DNA of 64,000 bases from Beijerinckiaceae bacterium. GTDB lineage: Bacteria; Pseudomonadota; Alphaproteobacteria; Rhizobiales; Beijerinckiaceae. The position numbers were made by a program, and so were the translations under genes. The stretch covers positions 62,001 through 126,000 of the forward strand of contig JALJOM010000004.1 of the NCBI GenBank assembly GCA_024304885.1. Direction: 5' to 3'. Shown piece by piece: positions 28,745-37,364 of this stretch (the stretch's first letter is position 1; every line of letters starts with the position of its first letter). A model generated the notes under the pieces. That model saw nothing but the letters and a program-made list of their open reading frames with translations, was not told the origin of the DNA and did not search any database.

Positions 28745-31700
28745 GGCTGGTCCTCCAGCGGCGTGCGGCGCTCGTCCTCGAAGGACGTGTCAGGCTCGGG
28801 AGGCTCGCCGCTCGACGGCCGACGGGCCGCGGGCTCCGCCCGCTCCGCCGTCGGCGGTGCTGCCGGCGCCGAGGGTGGCCCGCCGGTCGTACGGGCGCTC
28901 ATCATGCGGAGTTCCGCGTCGACCGCCTGAATAACGGGGCCGAGGAGGCGCGGCATCACCAGAGCCATCATCCGGTCGGTTGCGAGCGCGCTCACGAATG
29001 CGCCGGCCAGCCCGCGCCGCGCCTGCTGAGCGATCTGGCGCATGACAGCGCGCCGAGCCTCCAGGCCCAGCCGCACGACGCCTCTTCGGACGCCTCTCCT
29101 GCCGATGACGACGGCGCCGCGACTGGCGCCGCGGGCGATGGTGCCGACCTCCGGGATGATCGACAGCGCCACTTCGAGCTCGGCGAGGAACAGGTCGAGC
29201 TCGAGCTCGGTCCGATCATAGAGGACCGAGGGATCGAGGACGCTCGCGGCGATCCGCTCCCGCTCGGTCGCCTCCGCGTGGTGCCTGGCGGCGAACGCGA
29301 GGCCGAGCGCCGCGCCCGCATAGGGGCACAGCACCGAGACGACGAGGACGAGGCTGGTCTCGAGGAAGTCGATTAGACCCAGCCGGCCGAGCTCGACCGA
29401 GAATACGAAGTCGAGCGCGATCCCGTACCAGCCGTCGCCCTCGAACGCGTCCCCGATCGCCTGATGCGCCAGAAGGTGGACGCCTTGAAGCCGCACGGCG
29501 CAGCCCGGCACCGTCCGGTTCGGCAGGTCCTCCCGGATCTTGCCCGACCGGAACGCATATTCGAAGCTGGCCGTCACGTCGTTGCGGACGCGCAGATTGT
29601 TGGCCCGCATCTCCTGAAGCAGTTGCCACAGGTAGACGCGGGCAAGGTGCGGACGATTGCGGAAGACGTCGACGACGTCGGGCACGTTGGAAAGCTGGTT
29701 CACCAGCGGATCGATCGACGAGGCTGCCAGTGACCTGAGCGCGATCGCGCTCTCGAGTTCCTGAAGCGTCCAGGTGCGTCCCCGCCGGTCCCGGATGCCC
29801 CATCGACCGTCGGCGCTGCGGAACGGCTGGCCGGCGAGGGCGAGATCCGGTCCGTCCGCCATCTCGGACACGTTCAGGATCTGCTCGGACAGCGTCGTCG
29901 ACAGGGCTTGCCGTGCGTCTCGCCAGCTCTGCACCGATACGCTGACGGCGGCCTGGAAGCTCGGATCGACGACGGCGGTGACGCGAACGAGCGAATCGCG
30001 CAATGCGCGCAGCTCCGCCTCCTGGGCGACGAAGCCGTTGATCAGCCCTTCGAACACCGGGAAGTAGCGGTGGAAGCCGTTGATCCGCTGCTCGATCTGC
30101 TCCTGCGACGTCCGCAGAACCTGCAGCATCATCACCTGGCAGGCCCGCATGTAGATGTGGCCCACCGCGTCCCGCATCGTCGGAGTATGGGCGATGTGGA
30201 AACGCAGCAGCCAGCCGGACACACGTCCGCGATAGCGCCCGAAATGAGCGTTCGCCGTTTCGGGCAGGCTGTAGATGCGGGTCATCAGGCGGATGAGCTG
30301 GGTCACCAGCGGGCACGTCCCGGCGACGAAGCGTAGGAGCTGGACCGCGGGCGACGCATGGGGCGTGATCTCCATGTCGCCCATGTTGCCGGTTCCCGGT
30401 TCAGTCTGGCGTGTCGCGCTGGGCATCGTCACGGCGGCGTGCCCGACGAGCGAGGCGCGGCTGCCGATGACCTGTGCCGCGGCGATCAAAAATGCACCGC
30501 AGCGTTCTCCCGTCGGCATCTCGAGGCGATAGGCGATGCGCTCCATGAGCCGTCTCAGCGGTTCGCCGAGATCGCCGAGGTCTTCCAGAGAGGGCTCGTC
30601 GAGGAATGGCGACAGATCGAGTCTCAGCGTCTCGCCACCGATCGTGACCTGCGGATAGGAGGAGCCTCGCCGCTCCTCGGGCCGCCCGTCCCGGCGGCCG
30701 AACGGGGTCCCTTGCTCCCCATGCTCCCCTTCGTGCTCGCCGCCGGCGCGCCTCCGCCTCCCTTCGCGGCCAGCACCCTCGCCATCGGCCCCGCCCGAGA
30801 CTTCTACCGCCACCGAAAGCGGACGGAGACTGAGCCGCGTTGCGCCACTCCTCATAAACGACGAAGTCAGCGCGAGAAGGACCCCCTGGCCGGCGTCATT
30901 CGACACCATTCCCAGCACGGGATTGGAGCGCCTTCCAAAGATCTCGACGAGATAGTCGACCTCGTTCACACAGCGCTGCCTGAGGCGCCGAGCGTCTTCG
31001 GCCTCTGTCGCCGGAGGGTCGTCGGGTAGCCCATATGAGCGGAGCATCGCGGCCAACGCGACCCGCCGGATCTCGCTGGCGCTCGAAGAAGTAGACAGGC
31101 GGGTGAGGGCGTATTGCTGCTCCGGCGAGGCATCATGATACGTCGTGCCCGTAGGCGTGAGCCTGCGGAAGCGATCGGTCACTTCCACTGTATCGAAAGG
31201 TGGGAAGGTGAAATTGGAACCGGTCCATGCGAGCTCCAAGCGAGCCATGCGGAAGCCCGTGCCACCATCCTCCATCGGGCCTTTGAAGATGATGCCGAAT
31301 TCGCTTGGCCGGTTCGGGTACTCGCGCTGGATTGCTGCGACGATAAGCTGGGTCAACCTCTCGTTGTCGGGATTACCGTCCCAAATGTACCAGCCCGGAA
31401 CGGTGATGGACCCTGATGCCGGCTCACCTGCTCCGCCTGCATCCGCTGGCACGTCCGCCTCGGGCGGATCTTCATAGGACGGGAGCCGATAGCGACCGTC
31501 GAGAAGCCGCGACCAGTCGAGCCGCTCCGACGGATCCGGCGGGACGACCTCTGGCGCGTCGGTCGGAGCCTGCATCTGCCTCTCGGCCAGTACGTTGGCG
31601 ATCGCCTTGTCGACTCGGCGTTCGACGGCACAACGCGCCGACGCGTCGACCTGGCCCGCGGAGTCCGACCAGACGAACGTTGGGCGGCACGGACGGATGC

Positions 31701-31860
31701 GCGCCGTATCTCCCCGCGGCGCGAAGACTTCAGCCTGCGCCATGTCCAGCGCCCGCTCCAGCCCGCGCCGCAGTGCAGTCTCTACGTCGCCTCCGTCGCC
31801 AGCGAGCAAGGTCGGATCGTGGCATCTGAGCCGCAGGGGGATCCGGACGGCGACCGCCAT
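28741..31860 (-). CDS. 1039-aa tail-locus protein with hydrophobic segment
   Basis: The largest gene of the operon, 1039 aa from the ATG at 31860 (homology-free upstream frame discarded). Regions: an N-terminal domain with a Pro-rich linker near 140-180; a charged Gly/Glu/Arg linker at about 370-415 (GAGREGRRRRAGGEHEGEHG); a long helical part; a hydrophobic segment at about 835-860 (LVLVVSVLCPYAGAALGLAF); and SIIPEVGTIARGASRGAVV with basic helices, then a Pro/Glu-rich tail. It is translationally coupled to the nuclease-like gene. It could be tape measure, cargo carrier or a pore-forming effector; the IPEVGTIARGA stretch resembles pretoxin linkers of polymorphic toxins. Unassigned. Confidence 0.7.
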   Translation of the reverse strand: MAVAVRIPLRLRCHDPTLLAGDGGDVETALRRGLERALDMAQAEVFAPRGDTARIRPCRPTFVWSDSAGQVDASARCAVERRVDKAIANVLAERQMQAPTDAPEVVPPDPSERLDWSRLLDGRYRLPSYEDPPEADVPADAGGAGEPASGSITVPGWYIWDGNPDNERLTQLIVAAIQREYPNRPSEFGIIFKGPMEDGGTGFRMARLELAWTGSNFTFPPFDTVEVTDRFRRLTPTGTTYHDASPEQQYALTRLSTSSSASEIRRVALAAMLRSYGLPDDPPATEAEDARRLRQRCVNEVDYLVEIFGRRSNPVLGMVSNDAGQGVLLALTSSFMRSGATRLSLRPLSVAVEVSGGADGEGAGREGRRRRAGGEHEGEHGEQGTPFGRRDGRPEERRGSSYPQVTIGGETLRLDLSPFLDEPSLEDLGDLGEPLRRLMERIAYRLEMPTGERCGAFLIAAAQVIGSRASLVGHAAVTMPSATRQTEPGTGNMGDMEITPHASPAVQLLRFVAGTCPLVTQLIRLMTRIYSLPETANAHFGRYRGRVSGWLLRFHIAHTPTMRDAVGHIYMRACQVMMLQVLRTSQEQIEQRINGFHRYFPVFEGLINGFVAQEAELRALRDSLVRVTAVVDPSFQAAVSVSVQSWRDARQALSTTLSEQILNVSEMADGPDLALAGQPFRSADGRWGIRDRRGRTWTLQELESAIALRSLAASSIDPLVNQLSNVPDVVDVFRNRPHLARVYLWQLLQEMRANNLRVRNDVTASFEYAFRSGKIREDLPNRTVPGCAVRLQGVHLLAHQAIGDAFEGDGWYGIALDFVFSVELGRLGLIDFLETSLVLVVSVLCPYAGAALGLAFAARHHAEATERERIAASVLDPSVLYDRTELELDLFLAELEVALSIIPEVGTIARGASRGAVVIGRRGVRRGVVRLGLEARRAVMRQIAQQARRGLAGAFVSALATDRMMALVMPRLLGPVIQAVDAELRMMSARTTGGPPSAPAAPPTAERAEPAARRPSSGEPPEPDTSFEDERRTPLEDQP

Positions 31861-31864
31861 GGAG

Positions 31865-32158
31865 CTACCCGCGCGCCAACAGGCTGTTGATCCGTTGCAG
31901 CTCTTCTCGCGCCGCGTCTTCAGCCAAGCGATCGCTCGATCCAGCGCCCGGACCGACAATTTCGATCACGACCGGGAAATGCAGCGTCACGTCCCCGCTG
32001 GCATCCTCGATCGCCCGCTCCGCCGCGGCGGCAGAGCCCGCCGCCGGGTAGATGACTTCGTTCTCGTGGACGAGGGCGATGCCAGTCCGCGTGACACGCT
32101 TCGGGCCGTTTGCCCGCCTTGTGCTTGCACCTAGCCCCATCGGGTTTCCTCCCCGCAC
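31865..32158 (-). CDS. Small tail-locus protein (97 aa)
   Basis: A 97-residue protein between the tube gene and the 1039-aa gene (gap 4 bp). The sequence around GIALVHENEVIYPAAGS followed by ITLHF-like strands (VTLHFPVVIEIVG) suggests a small beta sandwich, and the end is a charged helix. The ATG six codons in (MGLGAS, 32140) is a possible alternative start. No family recognised. Confidence 0.6.
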   Translation of the reverse strand: MRGGNPMGLGASTRRANGPKRVTRTGIALVHENEVIYPAAGSAAAAERAIEDASGDVTLHFPVVIEIVGPGAGSSDRLAEDAAREELQRINSLLARG

Positions 32159-32167
32159 CGAGTGCCG

Positions 32168-32623
32168 CTAGCTCGTGATGGGCGCGCCGGCGCGCATCTT
32201 CTCGGTGATGCCTTGCGCCGAAACGCTGCCGCCCAGAGCGAAGCCGGAGAACGTGGCCGCAGGGGCCCCGGAGATCGTAGCGGTCGTCGGCGTTGCGTTC
32301 GTGATGATGCACTGGTCGAGGAGAACCTCTGTCAGCGACCATTCGGTGTCGCCCTCGTCGACCTCTTCCATGACGATCTTGAAGGGTGTTCCGGTGATCG
32401 CGAGCTTGGTTAGCTGTGCCGTGGCCGTTCCGAGCGCCTTTACCGAGAGCGTGAAGGAGATCTGCTCGGGCATGTAGACGACGCCGACATGCGTCGCCTC
32501 GACCGAATGCAGCGCCTCGGCGTTCATGGCGAAGCTGGGCTGGAAGCTGTCGATCGGGGTGATCAGCTGGTCTGTGCCGCCATCATTGTACGACACCGAC
32601 AGGCGCGAGTTCCAATTGGGCAT
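32168..32623 (-). CDS. Tail tube protein
   Basis: A 151-residue tube protein directly after the sheath gene. It follows the usual tube pattern: the N-terminal MPNWNSRLSVSYNDGG, the central beta strands with the MPEQISFTLSVKAL stretch, and the C-terminal SGFALGGSVSAQGITEKM. In contractile tails the tube hexamers stack inside the sheath as the injection conduit. Only one tube gene is visible; eCIS particles usually have two tube-type proteins. Confidence 0.8.
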   Translation of the reverse strand: MPNWNSRLSVSYNDGGTDQLITPIDSFQPSFAMNAEALHSVEATHVGVVYMPEQISFTLSVKALGTATAQLTKLAITGTPFKIVMEEVDEGDTEWSLTEVLLDQCIITNATPTTATISGAPAATFSGFALGGSVSAQGITEKMRAGAPITS

Positions 32624-32644
32624 GTCCAGTCCTCCGGGCTGCGG

Positions 32645-33793
32645 TCAGAAACGGGGTTGCAGAGCGACGCGCAGCCGATGCACGGCGGGGCCGATGACGA
32701 TGACGACCGTCATGTCGACGAGACGCTGCGAGCGGGCCGTGTTGATCAAAGCAGCCTCGCCGGCCGTCCGGCTCGCCTCCGGCTTGAGAAGGGCCTCGTA
32801 GACCGGAACGATCACGGTGTAGTCGGTGATCGCGCCCGAGCTGCGCACTTGGTCGAGCACGCCCTGCGCCTTGCGAATGACCGCGGCAAGCCCGGTGCGC
32901 GTGATCCGGGCATCGCCGATCAGGCCGATGAGGCTCGCCTTCAGCTTGAACTCGACGTCGTCGAGCAGGCGAACGATATCTATGTAGAGAAGCGTCGCGT
33001 CGGACGTGTAGGCCGTGCCCTCGGCAAAATGCAGGCTGGTACCGGCGACGAGTGCGGGGTCGATCACCGGAATGATGTTGTCGGTAGCGAGCGCCTTGAT
33101 CTCGGCGGGGCTGTACTGTGACGCCAGTGGCATCGAGAATCCGCGCACCTTCTTGAGCACGACCGACTCGGCGGGTTTCCGGCCGGCGATGGCAGCGGCG
33201 GCTGCGACGGCAACCTCGGCGGCGGCTCCGCCGGAACTGGTGGCCCCGCGGGCTGCGACCATGACCATCCGGCTGGAGCTGGACTTGAGCGGGGTGGTCC
33301 TCGCGATCACGTCCGTCGCATAGGTCGAGCTCCTGCCGTGGGCTGGGTCGATGGCTGCGACGCCCATGCGCTTGTTTCCGGCGGCGGATTGCTGCTCGCA
33401 GTGGGTCTTGAGGGCCACGACCGGATCGTTCAGCGTCGCCGCTCCCGAGATCCGCACCGGTGATGCGGCGAGCGCCACGAAGGTCACGTCGTCGGCGGCC
33501 TCGAGCGCGGTCAGGGCTGCGGCCCAGTCGGAGCCCGAGAGCTTGACGCCGTAGATTTTGGAGGGGCCCGGGTCCTGGACGAAGGCCGCTGCCAGCGCTT
33601 GGGTCAGATCGCTGCTCGCGCCGAACGCCGTCTCGGCGGCGTCGAGATCGTCGACGGCCACCGGGCTGTTCACTGGCGCGCTGCCCGCCGACGACGCGCC
33701 AACGGCCGCCAGCACGCCCGGCGCGCGCTGCACCTCGGGTAGCAGCGCGCTCGTGTCGATGCTGACCTCGACGAAGGGATATGCCAATGCCAT
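32645..33793 (-). CDS. Contractile tail sheath protein
   Basis: A 382-residue sheath protein, starting at the ATG at 33793, which is preceded by a good GAGGAGG. Features: the N-terminal strand VEVSIDTSALLPEVQRAPGV, the insertion domain with ALAASPVRISGAATL, the core segment FSMPLASQYSPAEIKALATD and VIDPALVAG, then the C-terminal LIGLIGDARITRTGLAAVI and a last strand (RQRLVDMTVVIVIGPAVH). It is shorter than typical sheaths of 450-500 residues. An upstream frame extension is not used because it has no matching start and overlaps the preceding gene. Confidence 0.85.
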   Translation of the reverse strand: MALAYPFVEVSIDTSALLPEVQRAPGVLAAVGASSAGSAPVNSPVAVDDLDAAETAFGASSDLTQALAAAFVQDPGPSKIYGVKLSGSDWAAALTALEAADDVTFVALAASPVRISGAATLNDPVVALKTHCEQQSAAGNKRMGVAAIDPAHGRSSTYATDVIARTTPLKSSSSRMVMVAARGATSSGGAAAEVAVAAAAAIAGRKPAESVVLKKVRGFSMPLASQYSPAEIKALATDNIIPVIDPALVAGTSLHFAEGTAYTSDATLLYIDIVRLLDDVEFKLKASLIGLIGDARITRTGLAAVIRKAQGVLDQVRSSGAITDYTVIVPVYEALLKPEASRTAGEAALINTARSQRLVDMTVVIVIGPAVHRLRVALQPRF

Positions 33794-33848
33794 GGTCCGG
33801 GTCCTCCTCTGCCCGATCTGCGCTACCCGCTCCCTGGCGCGGCCGTCG

Positions 33849-34727
33849 TCACAGGTCAGCCGCGACGAGAGCGACACCTTCGCGTGCCATCCACGCGCCG
33901 GCTGTCTCGATGCGCTGGGCGCGTCCCGCGCCCGGCCAGTCGGGATCGTCGAACCACGCTTCCGGGACGAGCAGCCCCGCCACTGCCTTGCCGAGGCCCG
34001 CGGCCTCCGAGGGTTGCCGCGGCTCGAAGCCCGCCCGCCGCATCGCCGCCTGAACGAGGCGCGCGGCGGCGATCATGCCGCGCAGGGTCATGCCAGGAAG
34101 CGACGGATCGCGAATCAGCAGGGCGACCGCGACGGGAAAATCCCACAGGCTGTGGGCCGTGCCCCCCAACGGAGGCGAAAACGCGATCCGCAATTCTCCC
34201 GCCGCGCTGGTGCCGGGCTTCTCGATCAGCTCGGCTACCGAGGGCAGCCCCGCTTCATCGAGCCAGCGGTCGACGAGTTCGGGAGCGACGGCGGCCGGCG
34301 TGCTGGCGAGCGCAGCGATACGTGATGCGACCTCGGCTCGTCTCGCGGACTCCAATGCGGCGCCGGTCGGCAGCGTGCCGCCGTGCGCCGCGGCGACGGC
34401 GTCATCGAGCCCGTCGAGCGAGACTCGACCTCCGGAAACCTCGGCGATCCGTGCCTTGGGGAAGCTTGCGGCAATGCGCACGCTCCCGCGCCAAAGCGCA
34501 TCGATCTGCGAGTGCGCCGATCGAGACACGGACTTGTCATCGTCCTTGCTCGGGTCCAGGCCGCCGAGCGAAAACGTAGAGAACCGCGGTGTCGCGGTAC
34601 CCTGCAGAGCGGCGTCCTCTATGCCATAGGCGGCTCGGACGACGCTCCTGAGGGCCAGCTGACCGAGTACGCCGACCCGTGTCGCCTCGCTGGCGAGTGC
34701 GACCAATGCCCGGTCTCCGAAATCCAT
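33849..34727 (-). CDS. First gene of tail operon, unknown (292 aa)
   Basis: A 292-residue protein from the ATG at 34727; a longer frame to 34799 has no clear start. The N-terminal 70 residues are helical (VALASEATRVGVLGQLALRS), then a basic segment and a C-terminal helical domain with LRIAFSPPLGGTAHSLWDFP and IRDPSLPGMTLRGMIAAARL. Its place before the sheath gene is where eCIS loci often carry assembly or terminator proteins. No AAA+ ATPase motifs are present. Confidence 0.65.
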   Translation of the reverse strand: MDFGDRALVALASEATRVGVLGQLALRSVVRAAYGIEDAALQGTATPRFSTFSLGGLDPSKDDDKSVSRSAHSQIDALWRGSVRIAASFPKARIAEVSGGRVSLDGLDDAVAAAHGGTLPTGAALESARRAEVASRIAALASTPAAVAPELVDRWLDEAGLPSVAELIEKPGTSAAGELRIAFSPPLGGTAHSLWDFPVAVALLIRDPSLPGMTLRGMIAAARLVQAAMRRAGFEPRQPSEAAGLGKAVAGLLVPEAWFDDPDWPGAGRAQRIETAGAWMAREGVALVAADL

Positions 34728-35501
34728 CGTCCTGGGCTTTCTCCCTTGCGGAAGCCGAGGCTGATACCGCGTCGCGTGGGTCGCATTGACATACATCAAT
34801 CTTCAGACGCGCGAGCCGAACGAACGTGCTCGGGTGGGCTCCATAACGGCGAGCGGCATGATCCCGGTCCGGCTTTGGTCGGATACTGCCGCGGGCCGCT
34901 TAGCCGTCGTCGTTCTCCTGGCGCGCAGCCCCATCGGCAACGAGAGCATGCCGAATTGTGGGGGTCGTCACGCGGCGACTGACGCGAAGCGATTGTCGTT
35001 ATCGGCCCGGAAGGCCGGATATCTGGTCCTACAAGCTCGACCAAGCCGCTTGATATGATTCGAGTCTCGGAAACGATGTACTAGGGACTTCACGCACAAA
35101 AAGACGGCGCCTATGCAGTCCCGGAGCGACACGCCCGGGATTGCTCTCGCCATCCCTGGTTGGCATTTCGCCTGATTGTCGCCCCTCGGCGCAGCCACGA
35201 TCGCACGGCCGGATCTACCCACTGGATCAGCAGGTGACAACAGGACCGACGAGTCGTACGACCTGACCCGATCGATCGAGGCAATGACGCACGGGCGTGG
35301 GAGCCGGCACGGAAGGAAGCCCCCGAGCGCTTATCACACACGGGGGTTCTGTCCGACCCGGCGCGACCACACGATCCGGCATCACGGAAGCGGGAGGCAA
35401 ATCGACAGAAATTCGAGCAGGAGGCGCGAGCTTTTGCTTTCTGCCCGTCGAAGGGATCGTATGCTGAAGTGAGGAGTCGAATCGCGATTGGAGCAGCGAC
35501 G
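34728..35501. other. Upstream of tail operon, no gene recognised
   Basis: About 770 bases with no frame that I can support. The promoter of the 17.3-kb tail operon should lie at the left part, just above 34727, but no convincing -35/-10 pair stood out. A minus-strand stretch near 34990-35130 reads FRADNDNRFASVAA, which could be a gene remnant. Confidence 0.45.
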
Positions 35502-35855
35502 ATGGTAAGACGCGGCGAAGCGCCCGCGCGCAAGACCGATGCGCGCGGCCCAGATCCCCGCGAAAGCGACAGGGCGAGCCTCGCGCGGCGAATCTCCGAC
35601 GCGAGCATCGACGCCGTCACGAGCCTTCCGGCTGCCAAGGTCGCGGAGATCACGCAGCAATGGTGCGCCAAGGCGGCTCTCGACCCGGACGCTCCCGTCG
35701 ACTCCGCGCGGATCCTCGAGGCGATGGCTCTCGCGAGCTTCCTCGCACTCTTTACGCCAGGTCCGCCCCACCCACGAGCTGGTGCCCATGGATGCGAGCA
35801 GCGCACGTATCGTCTCGAAATCGATGTACGTGGCAAGAGCCGTGTCGGTGGATAA
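35502..35855 (+). CDS. Hypothetical protein, possibly truncated
   Basis: A 117-residue frame with strongly GC-rich third positions and an Ala/Leu-rich helical stretch (RISDASIDAVTSLPAAKV, then ARILEAMALASFLALF), which looks coding. The last part (after LALFTPGPP) loses this character, and there the opposite strand has its own coding-like stretch, so the true gene may have been cut by rearrangement. No function recognised. Confidence 0.4.
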   Translation: MVRRGEAPARKTDARGPDPRESDRASLARRISDASIDAVTSLPAAKVAEITQQWCAKAALDPDAPVDSARILEAMALASFLALFTPGPPHPRAGAHGCEQRTYRLEIDVRGKSRVGG

Positions 35856-35933
35856 GATACCGGCGCCCACGCCATTGGAGTCGAGCTGGAAGGTCAGCAC
35901 TACATGATGCTGGCCGGCGATCTCGTCTATACC
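35766..35933 (-). pseudogene. Coding-like fragment, unknown
   Basis: A minus-strand stretch with mostly G or C in third positions reads GQHHVVLTFQLDSNGVGAGI then STDTALATYIDFETIRALL to ASMGTSSWVG. It has no evident start and continues into apparently non-coding sequence. Probably the surviving piece of a gene. Confidence 0.25.
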
Positions 35934-36145
35934 GCAGTGGCGCGGGGGAAGCGGCTCGTCGGCTTGTGCCGGGCGATAGCGATCGCGGCGAGGAGCGGGG
36001 CAGGGCGCCAGCGCTGGACTAAGCTCCGAGAATGGCTGACGCCGCAATTCATGGAAGCCGCGGGCTCTCGAGCCGCTGGCGTTTTCGCCTGCGATGGGGC
36101 ACTTGTCGCTCACGCGAAAGCCTGTTTCGCGCGGGGAGAATCTTT

Positions 36146-36550
36146 ATGGCAAAGGCAAAAAAGGGTATCACGTCCGCGACGACGAAGACGAGCAAGCAAG
36201 ACGCGGCGCCTATCCGCCCGGTCAAGGAAACTCTGACCAAGGCGGCGTTGATCAATCTGCTGGCCGAGCAGAACGAGCTCCCCCGCAAGACCGCTGCAGC
36301 GGTCTATGCCACATTGGAAAGTGTGCTTCTGGGGTCGGTCCATCCGCGCGGTGTCGGTGAGTTCACCTTGCCTGGACTCCTCAAGGTGACGCTCAGCAAG
36401 GTGCCGGCTCGAAGGGCCGGGACTCTCGTTCGCAATCCCGCTACCGGCGAGATGATCAAAGGTGCGGCGAAACCCGCGAGCATGCGCGTAAAGATCCGGG
36501 CTCTATCAAAATTGAAAGCGGCGGCATCGCCTTCAGCCTCATCGAAGTGA
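36146..36550 (+). CDS. HU family DNA-binding protein
   Basis: A 134-residue HU/IHF-type nucleoid protein. The HU core runs from about residue 28 (TKAALINLLAEQNELPRKT) through the beta arm VPARRAGTLVRNPATGEMI to RVKIRALSKLKAA. The N-terminal 27 residues and C-terminal tail are Lys/Ala/Ser-rich extensions, as in long HU variants of alphaproteobacteria. ATG at 36146 chosen because the in-frame upstream part (36032) is not HU-like and GGGGAGA precedes. It may act on nearby accessory DNA (inference). Confidence 0.85.
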   Translation: MAKAKKGITSATTKTSKQDAAPIRPVKETLTKAALINLLAEQNELPRKTAAAVYATLESVLLGSVHPRGVGEFTLPGLLKVTLSKVPARRAGTLVRNPATGEMIKGAAKPASMRVKIRALSKLKAAASPSASSK

Positions 36551-36676
36551 AGGCGCGCGTCACCCTCGATCGGTCTGGAGCTTTACCGAACAGCATGCAC
36601 CCGCCCTGGGATGATCTTCCAAGTTCGATCGAGCGGATTTTAGAGCGATCGGCCCATGGCGGCAGACAGGACTCTC

Positions 36677-36736
36677 GATGCCGGTCCAGCCGCGCTGATG
36701 CCAGTCCAGCCGCGCTGATGCCAGTCCAGCCGCGCC
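36677..36736. repeat. 20-bp tandem repeat, three copies
   Basis: Three adjacent copies of gatgccagtccagccgcgct, with small differences (gatgccggtc in the first, final c for t in the last), span 36677-36736. The third copy carries the ATG of the HNH gene, so the expansion duplicates its start region. Since 20 is not a multiple of 3, the copies are not in one frame. Confidence 0.9.
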
Positions 36737-37146
36737 ATAGATGGCTTTATCCGATCGACTGGCCGCAGCTGTCGGCACTGATCCGGTTCGAGCGAGCGAA
36801 GGGCCGCTGCGAGATATGCGGCCGGCCGCATGGCCGCGATGTCCGGCACTTGGGCGACGGTCGTTGGTGGGACGAGGAGAACCGGACCTGGCGCAACGGG
36901 CGTGGGCGCGCTTTGTCCCGCCTCGCTCTGCCCGCCGACGACGCGGCCGTCCGGATCACCTAGGTGGTTCTGGCGGCCGCTCACCTCGATCATGATCCCG
37001 CCATCAACCGGCCACGAAATTTGAAGGCCCTTTGTCAGCGCTGCCATATGCCGTACGACTGTGAAGAGCATCGCCGAAGGCGTTGGATCACGCTGCGATT
37101 GCGCAAGGCTTTCGGAGATCTGTTTCTCGGTCCCTATCGCGTTTAG
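36718..37146 (+). pseudogene. HNH endonuclease-like gene with internal stop
   Basis: A frame starting MPVQPRHRWLYPIDW carries the first zinc motif CEICGRPHG and WWDEENRTW. An in-frame TAG at 36961-36963 interrupts it, and the same frame continues with VVLAAAHLDHDPAIN and the second cluster CQRCHMPYD, ending GDLFLGPYRV. Together they match a common phage-like HNH protein with CxxC...CxxC ribbons. The unbroken frame on both sides makes a single point mutation likely. A shorter product without the HNH core could still be made. Confidence 0.75.
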
Positions 37147-37364
37147 CCTCGCAAAGGAAAACCTCGGCGTTCCGAGTGTCAGAAAGGAATGCATCTCGGC
37201 CGAGATCGAGCGACCGACATCCCGAATCGGGGTCTTGGCCGAGAGTGGAATATCGCTACGATCCATGGGGTAAGAGCGCACCATAGCACTACAATCGATT
37301 TTGAAAATCGGCGGTGCGGAAAATCGAGCACGGCAGTACCATGTAGGTGATATTTGCCGTTCAC

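Noticed and set aside
36032-36145. 38-residue upstream extension of the HU-like gene
   Set aside because: Composition is unlike HU and a purine-rich site precedes the ATG at 36146.
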